Positions 32,520 to 43,209 of a stretch of DNA of 64,000 nt are shown here, one piece after another. The stretch covers positions 23,571,235 to 23,635,234 of the forward strand of contig OX375877.1 of assembly GCA_947359465.1 (NCBI GenBank). The letters run 5' to 3'. The DNA is from Metellina segmentata. Its lineage: Eukaryota; Arthropoda; Arachnida; Araneae; Tetragnathidae. The first letter of the stretch is position 1. The number at the start of each line of letters is the position of its first letter. Both the position numbers and the translations under genes were made by a program. The notes under the pieces are model-generated. The model was given only the letters and a program-made list of their open reading frames with translations, did not search any database and was not told where the DNA came from.

Positions 32520-33295
32520 AGACACGAATCACGTTTTGTCGAAAAGAAAAACCATTACCGCTACCTACATTTAGTTTGACACAAAACGCCTCTTACACAG
32601 AGCACGTATTGCCTCAAGAACATTAAACTCTATGAGAGAGCTTTTCGACGTAAAAAACAAACAGAAACAATTTGACAGAAAATGGACTTTTATTTAGAGC
32701 TTTTTTAAAAAAAGATCTCCAAGTCAGACCTCAGGTGACAGCAGTGGATATAGCATCTGAAAAGTCAATCTCTCCAAGTGCAAACTCGCCAATTCTCAAA
32801 GTCTACTAATGGGGGAAAAGAGGGACCCCTTCATCAATTATGCAAGGGCTCACCCAATCACATTAAAGCGATGGTAGTTAAAAGGATTTAATCCGGGAAG
32901 TGTGGCCGAATCTTAGAAATTCCAATTACATTCTAGAGCAACCTGCTCTCTTACAACAAAGAGAGAAGGGAGTTTTAAATAAAGATCCAGCCCTTTGCGG
33001 TGTTTGAAGAGTTTTAGCGGTTTCATTTTATTTGAGAAGACGGAGGATGGAAGATTTTCATTCGTGGGGTTCGGGAAGGAAATTAATTCCTTTTTATGTT
33101 CTTTTTTCGATTGGTTGTTGGCAATGAGAGGAGTGAAAGTATTTTGATGGTATTTAAAGACAGGTTGGGTTGAACGTGACTAGTTCCTTATGGCTTATGG
33201 TAGTTGCTGAAACAATAAACGTCATACAAAATTATTATTTTTATTCATTACGTTCACTACGTTCTATTCACTACGTTCAAATGGTGGGTATGTTT
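32520..33295. other. No recognisable feature
   Basis: No gene signature. A short direct repetition of TTCACTACGTTC lies near 33245-33280. Confidence 0.35.
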
Positions 33296-33302
33296 TCATT
33301 AA

Positions 33303-34106
33303 CCTTTAACTGCTGTCATGAGTCTCACAGACTCTGAGTCATTTTTGACAGGTCGTTTCCACCCTTTAAAGTGAATATTAGTCCCTGTCCTATTCAGTAC
33401 CTTCCTACTACGGAATCCACATTCCAAAACTGGTTTGGCTGCCCCAACTATTTCGTGTTTTACACAATTTGCATTTCCCGTGTGTTCTCTTAGACCCCTT
33501 CACGGCATTTACGTTACCGATCTTGTTGAATGAAATCGTCTAAGTTGGAGTAGGGAATTTTGGCAAAGAGCCTAAACTGGCAACAAACTTTACTAAAAAA
33601 CCGACCTGTGTATCTTACACAAAAAAAAATTCAGGATATTGTTGATAGTTGGTCGGAAATAGAGTACTGGATTTCGGAAATGTAGGCACGGATTCTGAAA
33701 TTTAGGCAGATGAAGATGGATACATTTCAAGTGCGTCTTCAACAGAATAATATTTCTGCGAAAAAATTATCTTCAAATGGTATGCCCTGGGGGTAAACCT
33801 AATCGTGCCGTTATAACACCAAAACACAGCATAGTTTTAAAGTTTCCAGGGTTGAAACGTCCTGCAAAATTAAGTCTGAAAGCTGAGCCTGAAGAGACAT
33901 GGAATCTACTTAACTTATATAGTAAGATAAAATGTATTTCATGTTAAGAATTGAATTATCTAAATTTAAAATGTATAAATAATAATTATCTAAAGAATCG
34001 TTCATTAATATATTAAATTTATCAACTTTATACGCACTTTAGTGTCGAGGTCTGAGAGACTCCTCCACACTAGTTACGAGACGCTTTGTGACACAGCAGT
34101 TAAGGG
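33303..34106 (+). mobile_element. Non-autonomous piggyBac-like element
   Basis: TTAA duplications at 33299-33302 and 34107-34110 flank CCTTTAACTGCTGTCATG on the left and, reverse-complemented, CCCTTAACTGCTGTGTCA on the right. TTAA targets and these ends are diagnostic of piggyBac. The interior at 33690-33900 (plus) reads ADEDGYISSASSTE and then HSIVLKFPGLKRPAKLSLKA, like the acidic N-terminal region of piggyBac transposases. On the minus strand 33390-33510 reads GKCKLCKTRNSW, reminiscent of the C-terminal cysteine-rich domain. The left end is homologous to 37906-38042. Confidence 0.72.
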
Positions 34107-34229
34107 TTAAACTTCGCATACTGCAAGTACTTGAAGTAACTTCGTGATAGAATTTTATTACGTCTGGATTACTATACTTAACCAACCTTAAATTGATAAT
34201 TTTTGAAAAGCTAGCATGTATGGCTATAG

Positions 34230-34500
34230 GTAGGTAGTTGAATTTACTTCACACTGGAGCAACACCCCATTCTATTGGCAACTGTCCGAGATCAATCCCA
34301 AAAGAAAAGGTTCGAGAGCAACACCTCGTAATTTTGAGACATGGTCAGATGACGAGGCCAACATCTGAGCTGGCACTCTACCCACCAAACTCCTACACCC
34401 TACTAACGTAAGGACATTTGTAGCAACGAGAGATATAACGTGCACCAGATCAAACATACACCAGTGTTTGATTGGATCCAGTTTCGAATTCCTCGACACT
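34230..34500 (-). repeat. SINE copy d
   Basis: Minus-strand copy with the B-box-like GAATTCGAAACTGGATCC, then GTGCACGTTATATC, CATCTGACCATGTCTCAAAA, GATTGATCTCGGACAG and a CTACCTACC tail. It contains an internal insertion or duplication near 34440-34470 (GCACCAGATCAAACATACACC). Confidence 0.68.
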
Positions 34501-34509
34501 CTAGTTCAT

Positions 34510-35670
34510 AATCCACACTTCTTCCAATTTGGCTATCTCTTCCTCAAGAAATTGGTATGTAAGTTGAACATTACATTAATGTGGATTGTCTTTTCAGTAC
34601 AGCTGAAAAAGCAATTATTTTTCTAATTATTTTTTTGCAGAATTTAGATTCTAATTGCTAAATTTATTTTATTGGAATTTAAGTTACCATCGGTATTACT
34701 TTCCCCCGACTTTCCTTTAGATTTATTTCGCTGTTTTCTTGGGTTCTAAATTTAATAAATTCCTATTGTTTAAATAAATTTAGTCGTGTATTTCGTTAAT
34801 GCATCTGAAATTTACCTAGTCAAACAGCGCTCTCTAAGATTTGAGTTGTAGAGTTATAATAATAATAATTGTTAATTATCTACATTGTTAAAAAATAATA
34901 GGAAGAGTTTGCTGCTCTAATGATTTTTTTTAGCCGTCTAATGACAGAAGAGGTAATGAGGAATCTGATAGAAATCATCGTAGAAAAGAAAATGTGAGGG
35001 AATGAGAAGATAGGTTTAGGTGTAAAAATAGACCTAATTGCCCTTAAAAAAATAGGGTGCAATTACAGTGGACGTCCTGAATCCAACTGTGGTAACGTGA
35101 CTGAGATGTGCTTTTTGCCACGCATTGCTTTGGAAATAAACATCAACTCCAGCAAGATGTACCTACATGATATAGTATTTTATATATATTTTAATCATTT
35201 TATTCCATTCTGAAGCATTAAATGTGAATACCAATGCTAATATCGATTACAAACAGATTCATATGACGCATGAAAAGCGAGTAAGGACACTACCACAAAG
35301 TGATACAAACAGAAATTTCAGCCAAAATGCTATGCGCGATACTTTTTACTGTTAAGTTTTGATGGTTTCAAATAAAATTTTACCGATTAATTAGACATTC
35401 GTTCAATGCTACCATTTGTAGGTTCACTAATTTTTCAGCTTTCTAACAGGTTCCTACTGAGAAATTCCAGATTCCCTCTTGTGAAAGCTACTCTAGCAAC
35501 CAATCAATGTTTTAGTTTTCTCTATTTTCATCCAGAACCTTTGACTTTCTTGTTGGAATCCTTTAGTTGCCATACCCCGATGCTTTGGCAAACGTGATTT
35601 TATTTCCACTTCTTTTCAAGCCCGATTTCTACAGAGGATCTCTAACTCACCAAGCCCACACTCATTTCCG
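34510..35670. other. Mostly featureless; one weak dispersed-repeat match
   Basis: AT-rich DNA. 35085-35200 carries GACTGAGATGTGCTTTTTGC, a weak match to the dispersed repeat at 2190 and 50820. No gene signature in the rest. Confidence 0.35.
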
Positions 35671-35677
35671 TGTTTAG

Positions 35678-35808
35678 AAGAAATCGTGTACCTACTCTCT
35701 CCAGTCCAAAAGGGAAAGAAAATATTTTCACCGCGAGAATTGTTCCTCAATTACAGCACCCAAGAGATCAATCTGATCCATATCCGGTCCAAGGACCGGT
35801 GATAAAAG
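35678..35808 (+). CDS. Candidate host exon of unknown gene
   Basis: I do not recognise the protein. A 131-bp open segment is bounded by a plausible acceptor (CATTTCCGTGTTTAG, with a CTAAC branch-like motif about 30 bases upstream) and a strong donor (AAAAG|GTATGT). Its translation includes RVPTLSSPKGKENIFTARIV and PQLQHPRDQSDPYPVQGPV, with balanced composition unlike the surrounding AT-rich DNA. The frame continues through the donor into low-complexity sequence, as expected if GTATGT is an intron start. The exon would begin with the third base of a codon and end with the first base of one. There is no transposon signature around it. It could still be chance. Confidence 0.35.
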
Positions 35809-36109
35809 GTATGTGGGTTTCTTTTTTTAGCCTGTGGTGTTTGTTCACTTCATTTCCAGCTTTCTGTTGCCATAGCCGGTGCAGGAAATTTTCCGTTTAG
35901 CGGAAACGACCTGCAGCGGAAGTCCGCCGTTGCCAACTCTTTACTTGAAGACTTCTGGTATTTTGAAATCGATTACGCTTGTATCGATCCTCTGCAATTG
36001 TGCTGATTCAATTAACTCGATGAACTTCTTCAAAATAGCTGCAGTTTGAATGTCTTAATTAAAGTTTTTGATGCTAGGGGACAGCTATTTTAAAGATAAA
36101 ACACTCTCA

Positions 36110-36870
36110 GTCAAATTAATAATTTATAAAATCCTAAAGTTTAAAAAATGACCCATAAAGAAGATATATCCTATGGGGTAAAACGCTGTTTGTATAATGT
36201 GTTTAAAGTCTTCGATGGATTTCGGTTTCTGGTACACTCGCATGGATTATCCGACGCTGTGTTTTGATGAAAACGGAAAGTTGAGAATTAATTATGGTTA
36301 ATCCAATCGTGCCCATTCCATTGGGGCAAAGCGCTGTTCATATACTCTGCTGAAACTCACTGATGGATTTTGGATACGATTAAAGATCAGACCACAAAAA
36401 TATGGATCATCATATGCCTGTCATCTTTGGTTTAAACAGAACTATCAGCTGTCATGGCGGACAACACGGAACTCTCGGTCAAGCTAGACATTAATAGTCT
36501 AAAAGTTTCAAAAATGACTCATAAAGAAGATAAATCCTAACTGGCGAAACGCTGTTGGCCATACTATGTTTACAGTCTTCGATGCATTTCGGTATCTGGT
36601 ACACTCGATTGGATTATCCGACTCTGTTTTTTGAAGCAAACGGAAAGCTGAGTTCCCATGATTAATGTCAATCCATTCGTGCCTATTCCCATTGAGGCAA
36701 AAACGCTGTTCATATACTCTTCTGAAACTCACTGATGGTTTTTGGATACGATTCAACTTCAGACTACAAAAATATGGATCATTATACGCTGGTATTCTTT
36801 GGTTTAAATAGAACTCCCAGCGGTCATGGCGGACAGCACAAAAGCAACTGCATAACTGATCAAGCAATTT
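36110..36870. repeat. Tandem duplication, period about 366 bp
   Basis: GACCCATAAAGAAGATATAT at 36150 and GACTCATAAAGAAGATAAAT at 36516 begin two parallel units. Shared phrases include TCTGGTACACTCG, GGATTATCCGAC, CTGTTCATATACTC and ACAAAAATATGGATCAT. The copies are roughly 80-85% alike by eye. The 129-codon minus-strand frame in the second unit is interrupted in the first, which argues against coding. Confidence 0.68.
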
Positions 36871-37133
36871 GAAATCTAGGCTACAGCTATTAGACAAAAA
36901 TCTTGTCTAATGTTGAATGGTAAAACGCACTTACACCCAACTGAATTACAAGTATGGATATTTATAGGTATTCGGCGCGAATACTGTACTGTGGATAATC
37001 ATTGAGCATCTTGCCACATGTACAAATAACAAATAATATGTGCCAGATAAACCGTTATGCATCTTTGAAAGTATTCTCTATCTCTCTCACTATACCTCTT
37101 TGAAATTATTCACTATACCTCCATGTCTAATTG

Positions 37134-37403
37134 CTAGAGCTGGCACAGGTTGTTCACAGCAAGTCCTAATTCTTGTGCTAGGGTTCTTGATGTTGCTGTA
37201 GGATTCGTTTTAGCCATGATCTTAAGATTCGTCCTCTCGTTAGGTGAAGTGAGGAGGATGTTGCAATCGTTCACATCGATTACTTCGTCCCTCCTGCACC
37301 CAACGATTCCAGGTCCGCAACACTGTGACTTGATTTCGTCCAACTCGAGCACTAATTTCTCGGAAGAATATAGCGCTGAGTATCGATAAAGACGCGTTCT
37401 CAC
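37134..37403 (-). pseudogene. Possible transposase helix-turn-helix fragment
   Basis: An 89-codon open frame without an ATG includes TNLKIMAKTNPTATSRTLAQ ELG. This resembles the segment NPxATSRxLAxELG of mariner/Tc1 DNA-binding domains (compare NPRITSRQLAEELG-type sequences). No catalytic domain follows, because a MITE begins at 37401 and the sequence to the left is unrelated. The assignment rests on one short motif. Confidence 0.38.
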
Positions 37404-37904
37404 GATTCAAGTTTAATTGACTGATTATAGTTGATCGATAAAAGTTGAATATGACTTGAATCAGTTTTTGTTCACACGTTTCAATAGAAACGGATCAACA
37501 GTTTAAAAAGCGAAAATATAGAAGTTACAATTTAAAAATTATTTATTTATAGAAAATCACATTTAAGCTATCTACCTGGTGTAAAATTTTCCGCAGATTT
37601 CAAATCCGTTGAAATTTTTACTCTATCTCTAACAATCGCAAAGATACAAACTTGGCCTAGAGAATAAAAAAAGCACCTTTGTTTTGTTTCTGGAATAAAA
37701 TAAACAACGACAGATCGTTTGCGTGGAAATAGCTCGAAAGCAGATGGCGGATGACTCAGCACTTGAACGCTAAAGTTTGAATGCGCCAAACTTTTCTTGA
37801 TCCACTAAAAAGTTGATCATCCCTATTGAAACAAAGGTTCTTACCATAGTTTTCATTCAACTTTTGTTGCTCAACTATAATCGGTCAATTAAACTTGATT
37901 CGTG
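37401..37904. mobile_element. MITE with about 100-bp inverted ends
   Basis: 37401-37505 and 37800-37904 are inverted copies. Both contain CAAGTTTAATTGAC, GATTATAGTTGA, AAAAGTTGAAT and GTTTCAATAG, followed by GATCAAC. The interior is non-coding AT-rich sequence. Target duplication is not evident because the right end adjoins a piggyBac fragment. Confidence 0.7.
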
Positions 37905-37905
37905 G

Positions 37906-38042
37906 GTATGGACATTTTTGGCTTCTGTCGGAAGTAGTAGGAAGGTACTGAATAGGACAGGAATCAATATTCACTTTGAGGTGTGGAAACGACTTGTCAA
38001 AAACGACTCGGGGTCTGTGAGATCCATGACAGCAGTTAAAGG
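37906..38042. mobile_element. piggyBac-like terminal fragment
   Basis: It is the inverted relative of 33303-33430: TACTGAATAGGACAGGAAT, GGAAACGACTTGTCAAAAA and CATGACAGCAGTTAAAGG, followed by TTAA at 38043-38046. Only this end is present. Confidence 0.65.
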
Positions 38043-38099
38043 TTAACACCTGCTCTTGGCCTTCCATTCTTATACTGCTACTGGGCACTGATTTGTATA

Positions 38100-39601
38100 C
38101 AGGGTGGTCCCGAATTCATGGTACAAACTTTAATGGTAGGTACAGGACATTGTAACAATGATTTATTGTATAGGAATGTATAGTCGCAAGTGACGCGGTG
38201 AGGCGAAAACAGGGGAAATAACGGCCGAAAGGAAAAACAAAGATTTTATTGAAAGCGTTGTTGACAAGTGTCATGTTTACAGTAATTGTTCAAAATTGCG
38301 TCCACCAGTATCGATACATGCTTGACAGCGTCGGTGGAGCGATTGGCGTACACGTTCAAAGATGCCTGGTATTTCACGCACACCTGCAGCAGCTACAGAT
38401 AAGCGAGCGACGAGATCCTCATCTGAGTCAACTGGAGTCTCATAAACAAGATGCTTTAGATGTCCCCATAAAAAGTAATCGAGGCTCGATAAATCGGGAG
38501 ATCGGGGTGGCCAAGGGACTGGTCCACCACGCCCAATCCATCGAGTACCAAACGTGGCATTCAGGTAATTCCGTACATCAATGCTGAAGTGTGCTGGCGC
38601 CCCATCGTGCTGAAACCACATGCGGTTACGAATGGCGATCGGAACATCATGCAGCAGTTGTGGTAACACTTCTTTCAGAAAAATAAGATAGCTTCCGCCA
38701 GTGAGCCGCGTGGGTAGTAAGTATGGGCCAATCAAAAAGTCGTTCACAATACCAGCCCACACATTAATACTGAAACGTTGTTGAAACGCATGTCGACGCG
38801 TTGCATGTGGATTATCGGTTGCCCACACATGGGAATTGTGCGCATTAAAGACACCCTCGCGTGAAAATGTCGCTTCATCTGTAAATAGCACATAATCTAC
38901 GAAATCCGGCTGCAACGCACATTGCTGCATCACCCACAGGCAGAAGTTCACGCGGCGAGGATAATCTGCCGGATTCAATGCTTGTACTTTCTGAAAATGG
39001 AAGGGGTGTAAGCGATTTTCGTTTAACACTCTGCATACAGTCTGATGACTCACACCTACGTCACGCGCAACAGTTCTTGTGCTTGACTCGGGTCTATCAG
39101 CCACAATGTTCAAGATGCTTTCTTCCAGCCTTGGAGTGCGTACAGCTCTTACTCGACCAGCGCCATGTCTGTTGACGTCGAACGCACCTGTTTCACAAAG
39201 TTGACGATGTAACCGTTGAAAAATTCTATGATCCGGCATTCGTCGATCAGGATACTCCGCGCGATACATTCGTAACGCAGCTCTGCCGTTACCATTTGCA
39301 CGGCCGTACATGTAATGCATGTCTGCTTTTTCTGCATACGTAAAGTCATTATCGTCTACGGCAGCACAATTGTGAATGGCGCTTTTCCCTACTGCGATGC
39401 ATCATGTTCAACAGCGGCTAGACATCTACTGCCCTCTACCGGAAATGATACCAACCGATCACTCCATTTCTCTTTCCTTTTATTTCCCCTGTTTACGCCT
39501 CACCGCGTCACTTGCGACTATACATTCCTATACAATAAATCATTGTTACAATGTCCTGTACCTACCATTAAAGTTTGTACCATGAATTCGGGACCACCCT
39601 G
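38100..39601 (-). mobile_element. Mariner-type element, DD41D, apparently intact
   Basis: The ends CAGGGTGGTCCCGAATTCAT and its exact inverse flank 1502 bp. The near-perfect inverted repeat extends about 120 bp, through GCGGTGAGGCG. TATA lies on both sides, so the TA duplication is present. It contains a full transposase frame. Confidence 0.9.
38277..39320 (-). CDS. DD41D mariner-type transposase, apparently intact
   Basis: A 347-residue transposase. The ATG at 39320 gives MHYMYGRANGNGRAALRMYR, the N-terminal helix-turn-helix (DUF4817-type). The frame is open further upstream, but I find no earlier in-frame ATG before a stop. A second helix-turn-helix follows (ARDVGVSHQTVCRVLNENRL). Catalytic residues are VLFTDEATF (Asp148), MWFQHDGAPAHFS (Asp239) and SPDLSSLDYFLWG (Asp281). 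The 41 residues between the last two place it in the DD41D group (called rosa or Visitor). The protein has no stop, frameshift or missing motif and fills the element between its 120-bp inverted ends. A broken relative is at 7020-7490. Confidence 0.9.
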   Translation of the reverse strand: MHYMYGRANGNGRAALRMYRAEYPDRRMPDHRIFQRLHRQLCETGAFDVNRHGAGRVRAVRTPRLEESILNIVADRPESSTRTVARDVGVSHQTVCRVLNENRLHPFHFQKVQALNPADYPRRVNFCLWVMQQCALQPDFVDYVLFTDEATFSREGVFNAHNSHVWATDNPHATRRHAFQQRFSINVWAGIVNDFLIGPYLLPTRLTGGSYLIFLKEVLPQLLHDVPIAIRNRMWFQHDGAPAHFSIDVRNYLNATFGTRWIGRGGPVPWPPRSPDLSSLDYFLWGHLKHLVYETPVDSDEDLVARLSVAAAGVREIPGIFERVRQSLHRRCQACIDTGGRNFEQLL

Positions 39602-39604
39602 TAT

Positions 39605-39713
39605 ACTCAGGAGTGCAAATCATTTGTATATTCTTGTATGATCAACATCCTGTGCAGATTTCAAGGCTATTGGATGCTTAATTCATGGTGTTGAATTTTT
39701 TATGGCCGGCAGT
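39605..39713 (-). mobile_element. Tc1-like terminal fragment
   Basis: Reverse-complemented it reads TACACTGCCGGCCATAAAAA, then GCATCCAATAGCCTTGAAAT and TACAAATGATTTGCACTCCT. This is the layout of the 5' end of Tc1 elements, including the phrase also found in altered form at 11330-11370. No coding part. Confidence 0.55.
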
Positions 39714-39823
39714 GTAGGAAAGAGTTTACATAATGTAACATAAAAAATCCAAGAAAAAACCTGTAACACTTCAAACAATGAAAGCACTAATCAATGACAA
39801 ATAAATATTTTTACAGAGAGTGT

Positions 39824-40198
39824 TCAACGCATCGGAAATACATTACCATGTTTGAAAAAAGACCCGATCCACGAATGCTGACGATAGGAGTAAGTGGTAA
39901 AATCAATTAAAAGAATGACATCATTGCTATTTTTTACATTATGAGCGAACGACGAGCATTCATCATTTATTTTATCACAAAGGAACAGAGGTAAAAAGTA
40001 TTGCTCCATGATATTAGAAAAAGAAGTCGCGTTTCTTATCAATGTATTACAATGTTTTAACAGACTGTAATCTGAAGAAAAACGTTGAGCAAAAAGGTTC
40101 GCTTTTTTAATTGTTTTTACACTGTCCGGATCTTTGACAGATAGACGTTCCTTGGGTTTTGGAAACAAAGGAATCCAGTTAAGGTAACAAATAATCAA
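39824..40198 (-). other. Uncharacterised 124-codon open frame
   Basis: The frame starts on TTG, so the true start is unknown, and it ends with TGA at 39824. It reads WIPLFPKPKERLSVKDPDSV, ANLFAQRFSSDYSLLKHC, YFLPLFLCDKINDECSSF and SWIGSFFKHGNVFPMR. It is long for AT-rich DNA and has a protein-like mix of residues, but I recognise no family and see no splice sites that clearly bound it. It may be an exon, a decayed element gene or chance. Confidence 0.25.
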
Positions 40199-40704
40199 GG
40201 TATTTATAGTTGAAAAAATAAAGACATTGTAAAAGGATTAAAGATTGCTAAATGTTTTATTTTCTTTAAATGTTCGGCTCTTTCAAAAAAAGTAATTTCA
40301 GAACTAAAAGTGATTCAGTAAGTTATCAGATTTCTCTTAAGGCAAAAAAGAACTAAAGTTTCTATAAACGGATAATAAAAATATTCCTTATCATTGTAAA
40401 TATGATTTACAATGCTCTTATAAGATTTTTTTACTCCCGTGCCCCCAAAATATATTTACTGTAAAAGAATTATCACTGAAATATTTCTTCCAAATATATT
40501 TTTTAGAATATATCCCCAGTATATTAGATACAGGAGGATTATATTTTCAGTATCCCGATTAATAGCGCATTGGATACTGAAAAGCCGATAAATAAAATTA
40601 TAAACAGGGATATATGTTCAAAAACACATAAACGTGACAAATATTTTATCTTGATGAAAATAGCATATTTTTATTTTGTAAGGGTATTGGTGTATTCTTA
40701 TTAA

Positions 40705-40940
40705 CGTCGTATTGGGGGATCAACACAACGGGTTATTGGTAGTAAGTAAAGGTTCGAGGACAACACCACGTAACTTTTGAACCACGGTCAGATGATGATC
40801 ACACCTGATCGGGAACTCCACTCTTCAAACTTCCACACCACGTCAGCGTGAGGACATTTGAGGCTACGACTGATGTAACTTGCACCAGCCTCCTTTGTAC
40901 ACGACGGTTCTTGGTTGGATTCGAACTCTCAATTTTAAGC
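40705..40940 (-). repeat. SINE copy e
   Basis: Minus-strand copy. It carries GAGTTCGAATCCAACC (B-box-like), GTGCAAGTTACATCAG, GTGGTGTTGTCCTCGAACC and CCGTTGTGTTGATCC. The copy is shorter at the 3' end than the others. Confidence 0.65.
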
Positions 40941-40980
40941 AATTCAGATAAACGATACACAAAGTGGATCAAACAATATA

Positions 40981-41655
40981 CACTCTATAACAAAAAAAAA
41001 ATCGACGCACCAAGAAGGAGTTTTCAGATTGCGATAAAAATGGGTGAAGGGGAAGAACATACATAGAAATACAAAACAATTAAATGATTTATTTCAGAGC
41101 TTGACTGTTAGAAAGGGAGGAAGTCAATGAGGCATTGGTCCACATCTGGCCTGGATGCAAGCTCACCCGGAGAGGCATAAAATGAAAATGTTCCAAACTG
41201 TCGGGCTAAATGGTCAACATTCCGCGATGGTTGCAAACGGCTTCTCATAACGAACCAAATGTGCTCTAAGGGAGTGAGATCTGGAGACCTGGTAGGCCAA
41301 GAAATTGGTGGGAAAGCTTGAAGACAATTCATAGCAACACGTGCCGTGTGTGGCCGGGCATTATCTTGTTCAAAAGTAAGTCCAGGTTGTCGCAAAAGAA
41401 ACGGTAACACAACCTGTTGTAGAATGTCGTCTACGTACCGTTGCGCTATAAGTGTGCCAGAAATGACAACCAAAGGGGTCAGGCTATCGAAGGAGATGGT
41501 ACCCCAGACCATAACACCCTGTTGTGGGCATGTGTGGCGTGCGATAGTAAGGGCAGTATCCCCACGCTGCCATGGATGTCTCCAACTCGTCGTCTGCGAT
41601 TGTCGTCAGGACACAGTTGGAAACGAGACTCGTCACTAAAGACTATACGTCCCCG
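40981..41655 (-). mobile_element. Tc1-like DD32E element, 5'-truncated copy
   Basis: The left end CACTCTATAACAAAAAAAAA continues ATCGACGCACCAAGAAGGAG, preceded by TA, and matches the element at 10003. The right side breaks off near 41655, inside the transposase before the first catalytic segment is complete. hAT-like sequence follows. Confidence 0.78.
41108..41640 (-). pseudogene. Tc1-like transposase (DD32E), truncated
   Basis: From the truncation point the minus strand reads a first-catalytic-segment remnant (FSDESRFQLCPDDN in another frame), then MVWGTISFDSLTPLVVISGT, YVDDILQQVVLPFL, FEQDNARPHTARVAMNCLQ (second Asp) and SPDLTPLEHIWFVM (Glu). Again 32 residues lie between Asp and Glu. A frameshift after HLARQFGT alters the C-terminus (SFYASPGELASRPDVDQCLI). 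The N-terminal DNA-binding domain is lost. Confidence 0.78.
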
Positions 41656-41658
41656 GCC

Positions 41659-42227
41659 CGCCCTGGCTTTGGATCCGGCCCGCAGAACATTTTAAAATCG
41701 CTTCTCTTCAACAAGAGAGTGAGAGGGGGAGGGGGGTTCAAAAGTTTGAACTACGTGGGTCAGTGTTTCTGAACCTTTTTTAGTTGACGGCACACTAAAA
41801 ATAACTTGAATTATTTGCGGCACACCTGAATATAAAAATATAACAGTATCATTTGGAAGCACTTATAAATGTGAACAGTTCTTTTCCATGATGAAAACTA
41901 ATAATCAAAGTGCCGAACCAGGCTTACAGATTAAAATTTGGTAAACACTATGCGCCTGTGTATTAGTGGGATTGATCCCAACATTGATTATCTTGTTTCT
42001 CAAGTTGAAACTCAAACTTCTCATTAATTTATGGTGATTGTAAGAAGGTACTTAATCAATACGATATTATTCTGTTTATGTAACTTTACCATTCTACTTT
42101 ATAAATATATAAAATAAAATAAACCTTATCAATATTACTTTTTCAGAACAACTTATTATCTACGGCCCGCGACCTTATTAATATCCTAAAATTTACCCCG
42201 CAACTTTGGAAAGGTTGCCCATGCCTG
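41659..42227. mobile_element. hAT-like terminal fragments
   Basis: 41760-41850 reads CAGTGTTTCTGAACCTTTTT, GTTGACGGCACACT and TTTGCGGCACACCT, the style of a common hAT end. 42227, read leftwards on the minus strand, begins CAGGCATGGGCAACCTTT and continues AAAGTTGCGGGGTA and GGTCGCGGGCCGTAGA, another hAT end. They may be ends of two different elements. No coding part and no matched 8-bp duplication was found. Confidence 0.5.
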
Positions 42228-42644
42228 TTATAGAGTATATATTCAGCGCTTCTCTCTTTCGCTCTATTACTTTTTACAAAGGATTTAACAACTTTTTCTA
42301 CTCCCTTTTTATAAAACTTTCCTTTGTTTCCAAAAAGTGCTTCCACTCCCTTTCGACGTCTTGAAGATTTTGGTATCACGGATTTTGTAAATTATTGTCT
42401 ATTATAATAAACAGACAATAGTTTGAAGGCGAGATAGATGGAGTGGGGTAGAAGATACCATCCGATACCATACCGAGACGGAGAATCATTCCTTTTGTCT
42501 CCCTTTGTATGTATCATCTGACATTGCAGAGAATGGGTGAAGATAGTTCCTGTCTGTTAACCAATGATGTCTACTCTTGTTCAATGCAACTGAAATCCGT
42601 TGTAACTGTGCTGAGTGAACCTTATATGCTGTACTGAGAAATGC

Positions 42645-42826
42645 TGTGATATGTTTCCTTAATATGACAGGTTCCTTAATATGGCAAGCTCCTTAATAAG
42701 ACAAATTCCTTAGTATGACAGGTTACTTAACACGACAAGTTTCTTAATATGACAGGTTCCTTAATATGACAGGTTCCTTAATATGACAGGTTCCTTAATA
42801 TGACAGGTTCCTTAATATGACAGCTC
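42645..42826 (+). repeat. 17-bp minisatellite, about 10 units
   Basis: Period 17, unit GACAGGTTCCTTAATAT. The last five units are identical, while the first five vary (for example GGCAAGCTCCTTAATAA). The homogeneous end points to recent expansion by replication slippage or unequal exchange. Confidence 0.85.
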
Positions 42827-43209
42827 TAAGATGCTGAACAATCTGGGCGATGATCCACCATATACAAAGGAACACCTTTGTTTGGTGGATGTAGGGTTTT
42901 GTAGTAAATAGTTGATTAAGTTTTATGACTACACCAAAGACGACGGAATACATTAGAGTATTAGACACCGCAGGTGTCCCCCTTACCCCCTGTCCACGGG
43001 ACAGGTAAAAGTGTTTTCTTGCGGACACACTGCGGAACAGTGGTTGGAGCCCACCAAGACTGAGTGTGACAGTTTCAGGCGAACCCTTGGCTGTGTGTTT
43101 TAGCTTCAGGACGATTATGGAATCGTTAGTCTAGTTGAGTTTGATTTGCAAAATGAGCAGACACCAACTGTCTTGAGGAGTGCTCCCACCTATTGCCGGT
43201 GTAATCAAT

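Noticed and set aside
36508..36897. 129-codon minus-strand open frame
   Set aside because: The parallel unit of the tandem duplication does not keep the frame and no motif is recognised.
38249..39641. Plus-strand open frames of 65-112 codons
   Set aside because: Antisense to the DD41D transposase or inside its inverted ends.
42645..42826. Regularly spaced short repeats resembling a CRISPR array
   Set aside because: The units are directly adjacent with no spacers, and the genome is eukaryotic. It is a minisatellite. The 43-bp and 63-bp arrays were rejected for the same reason.
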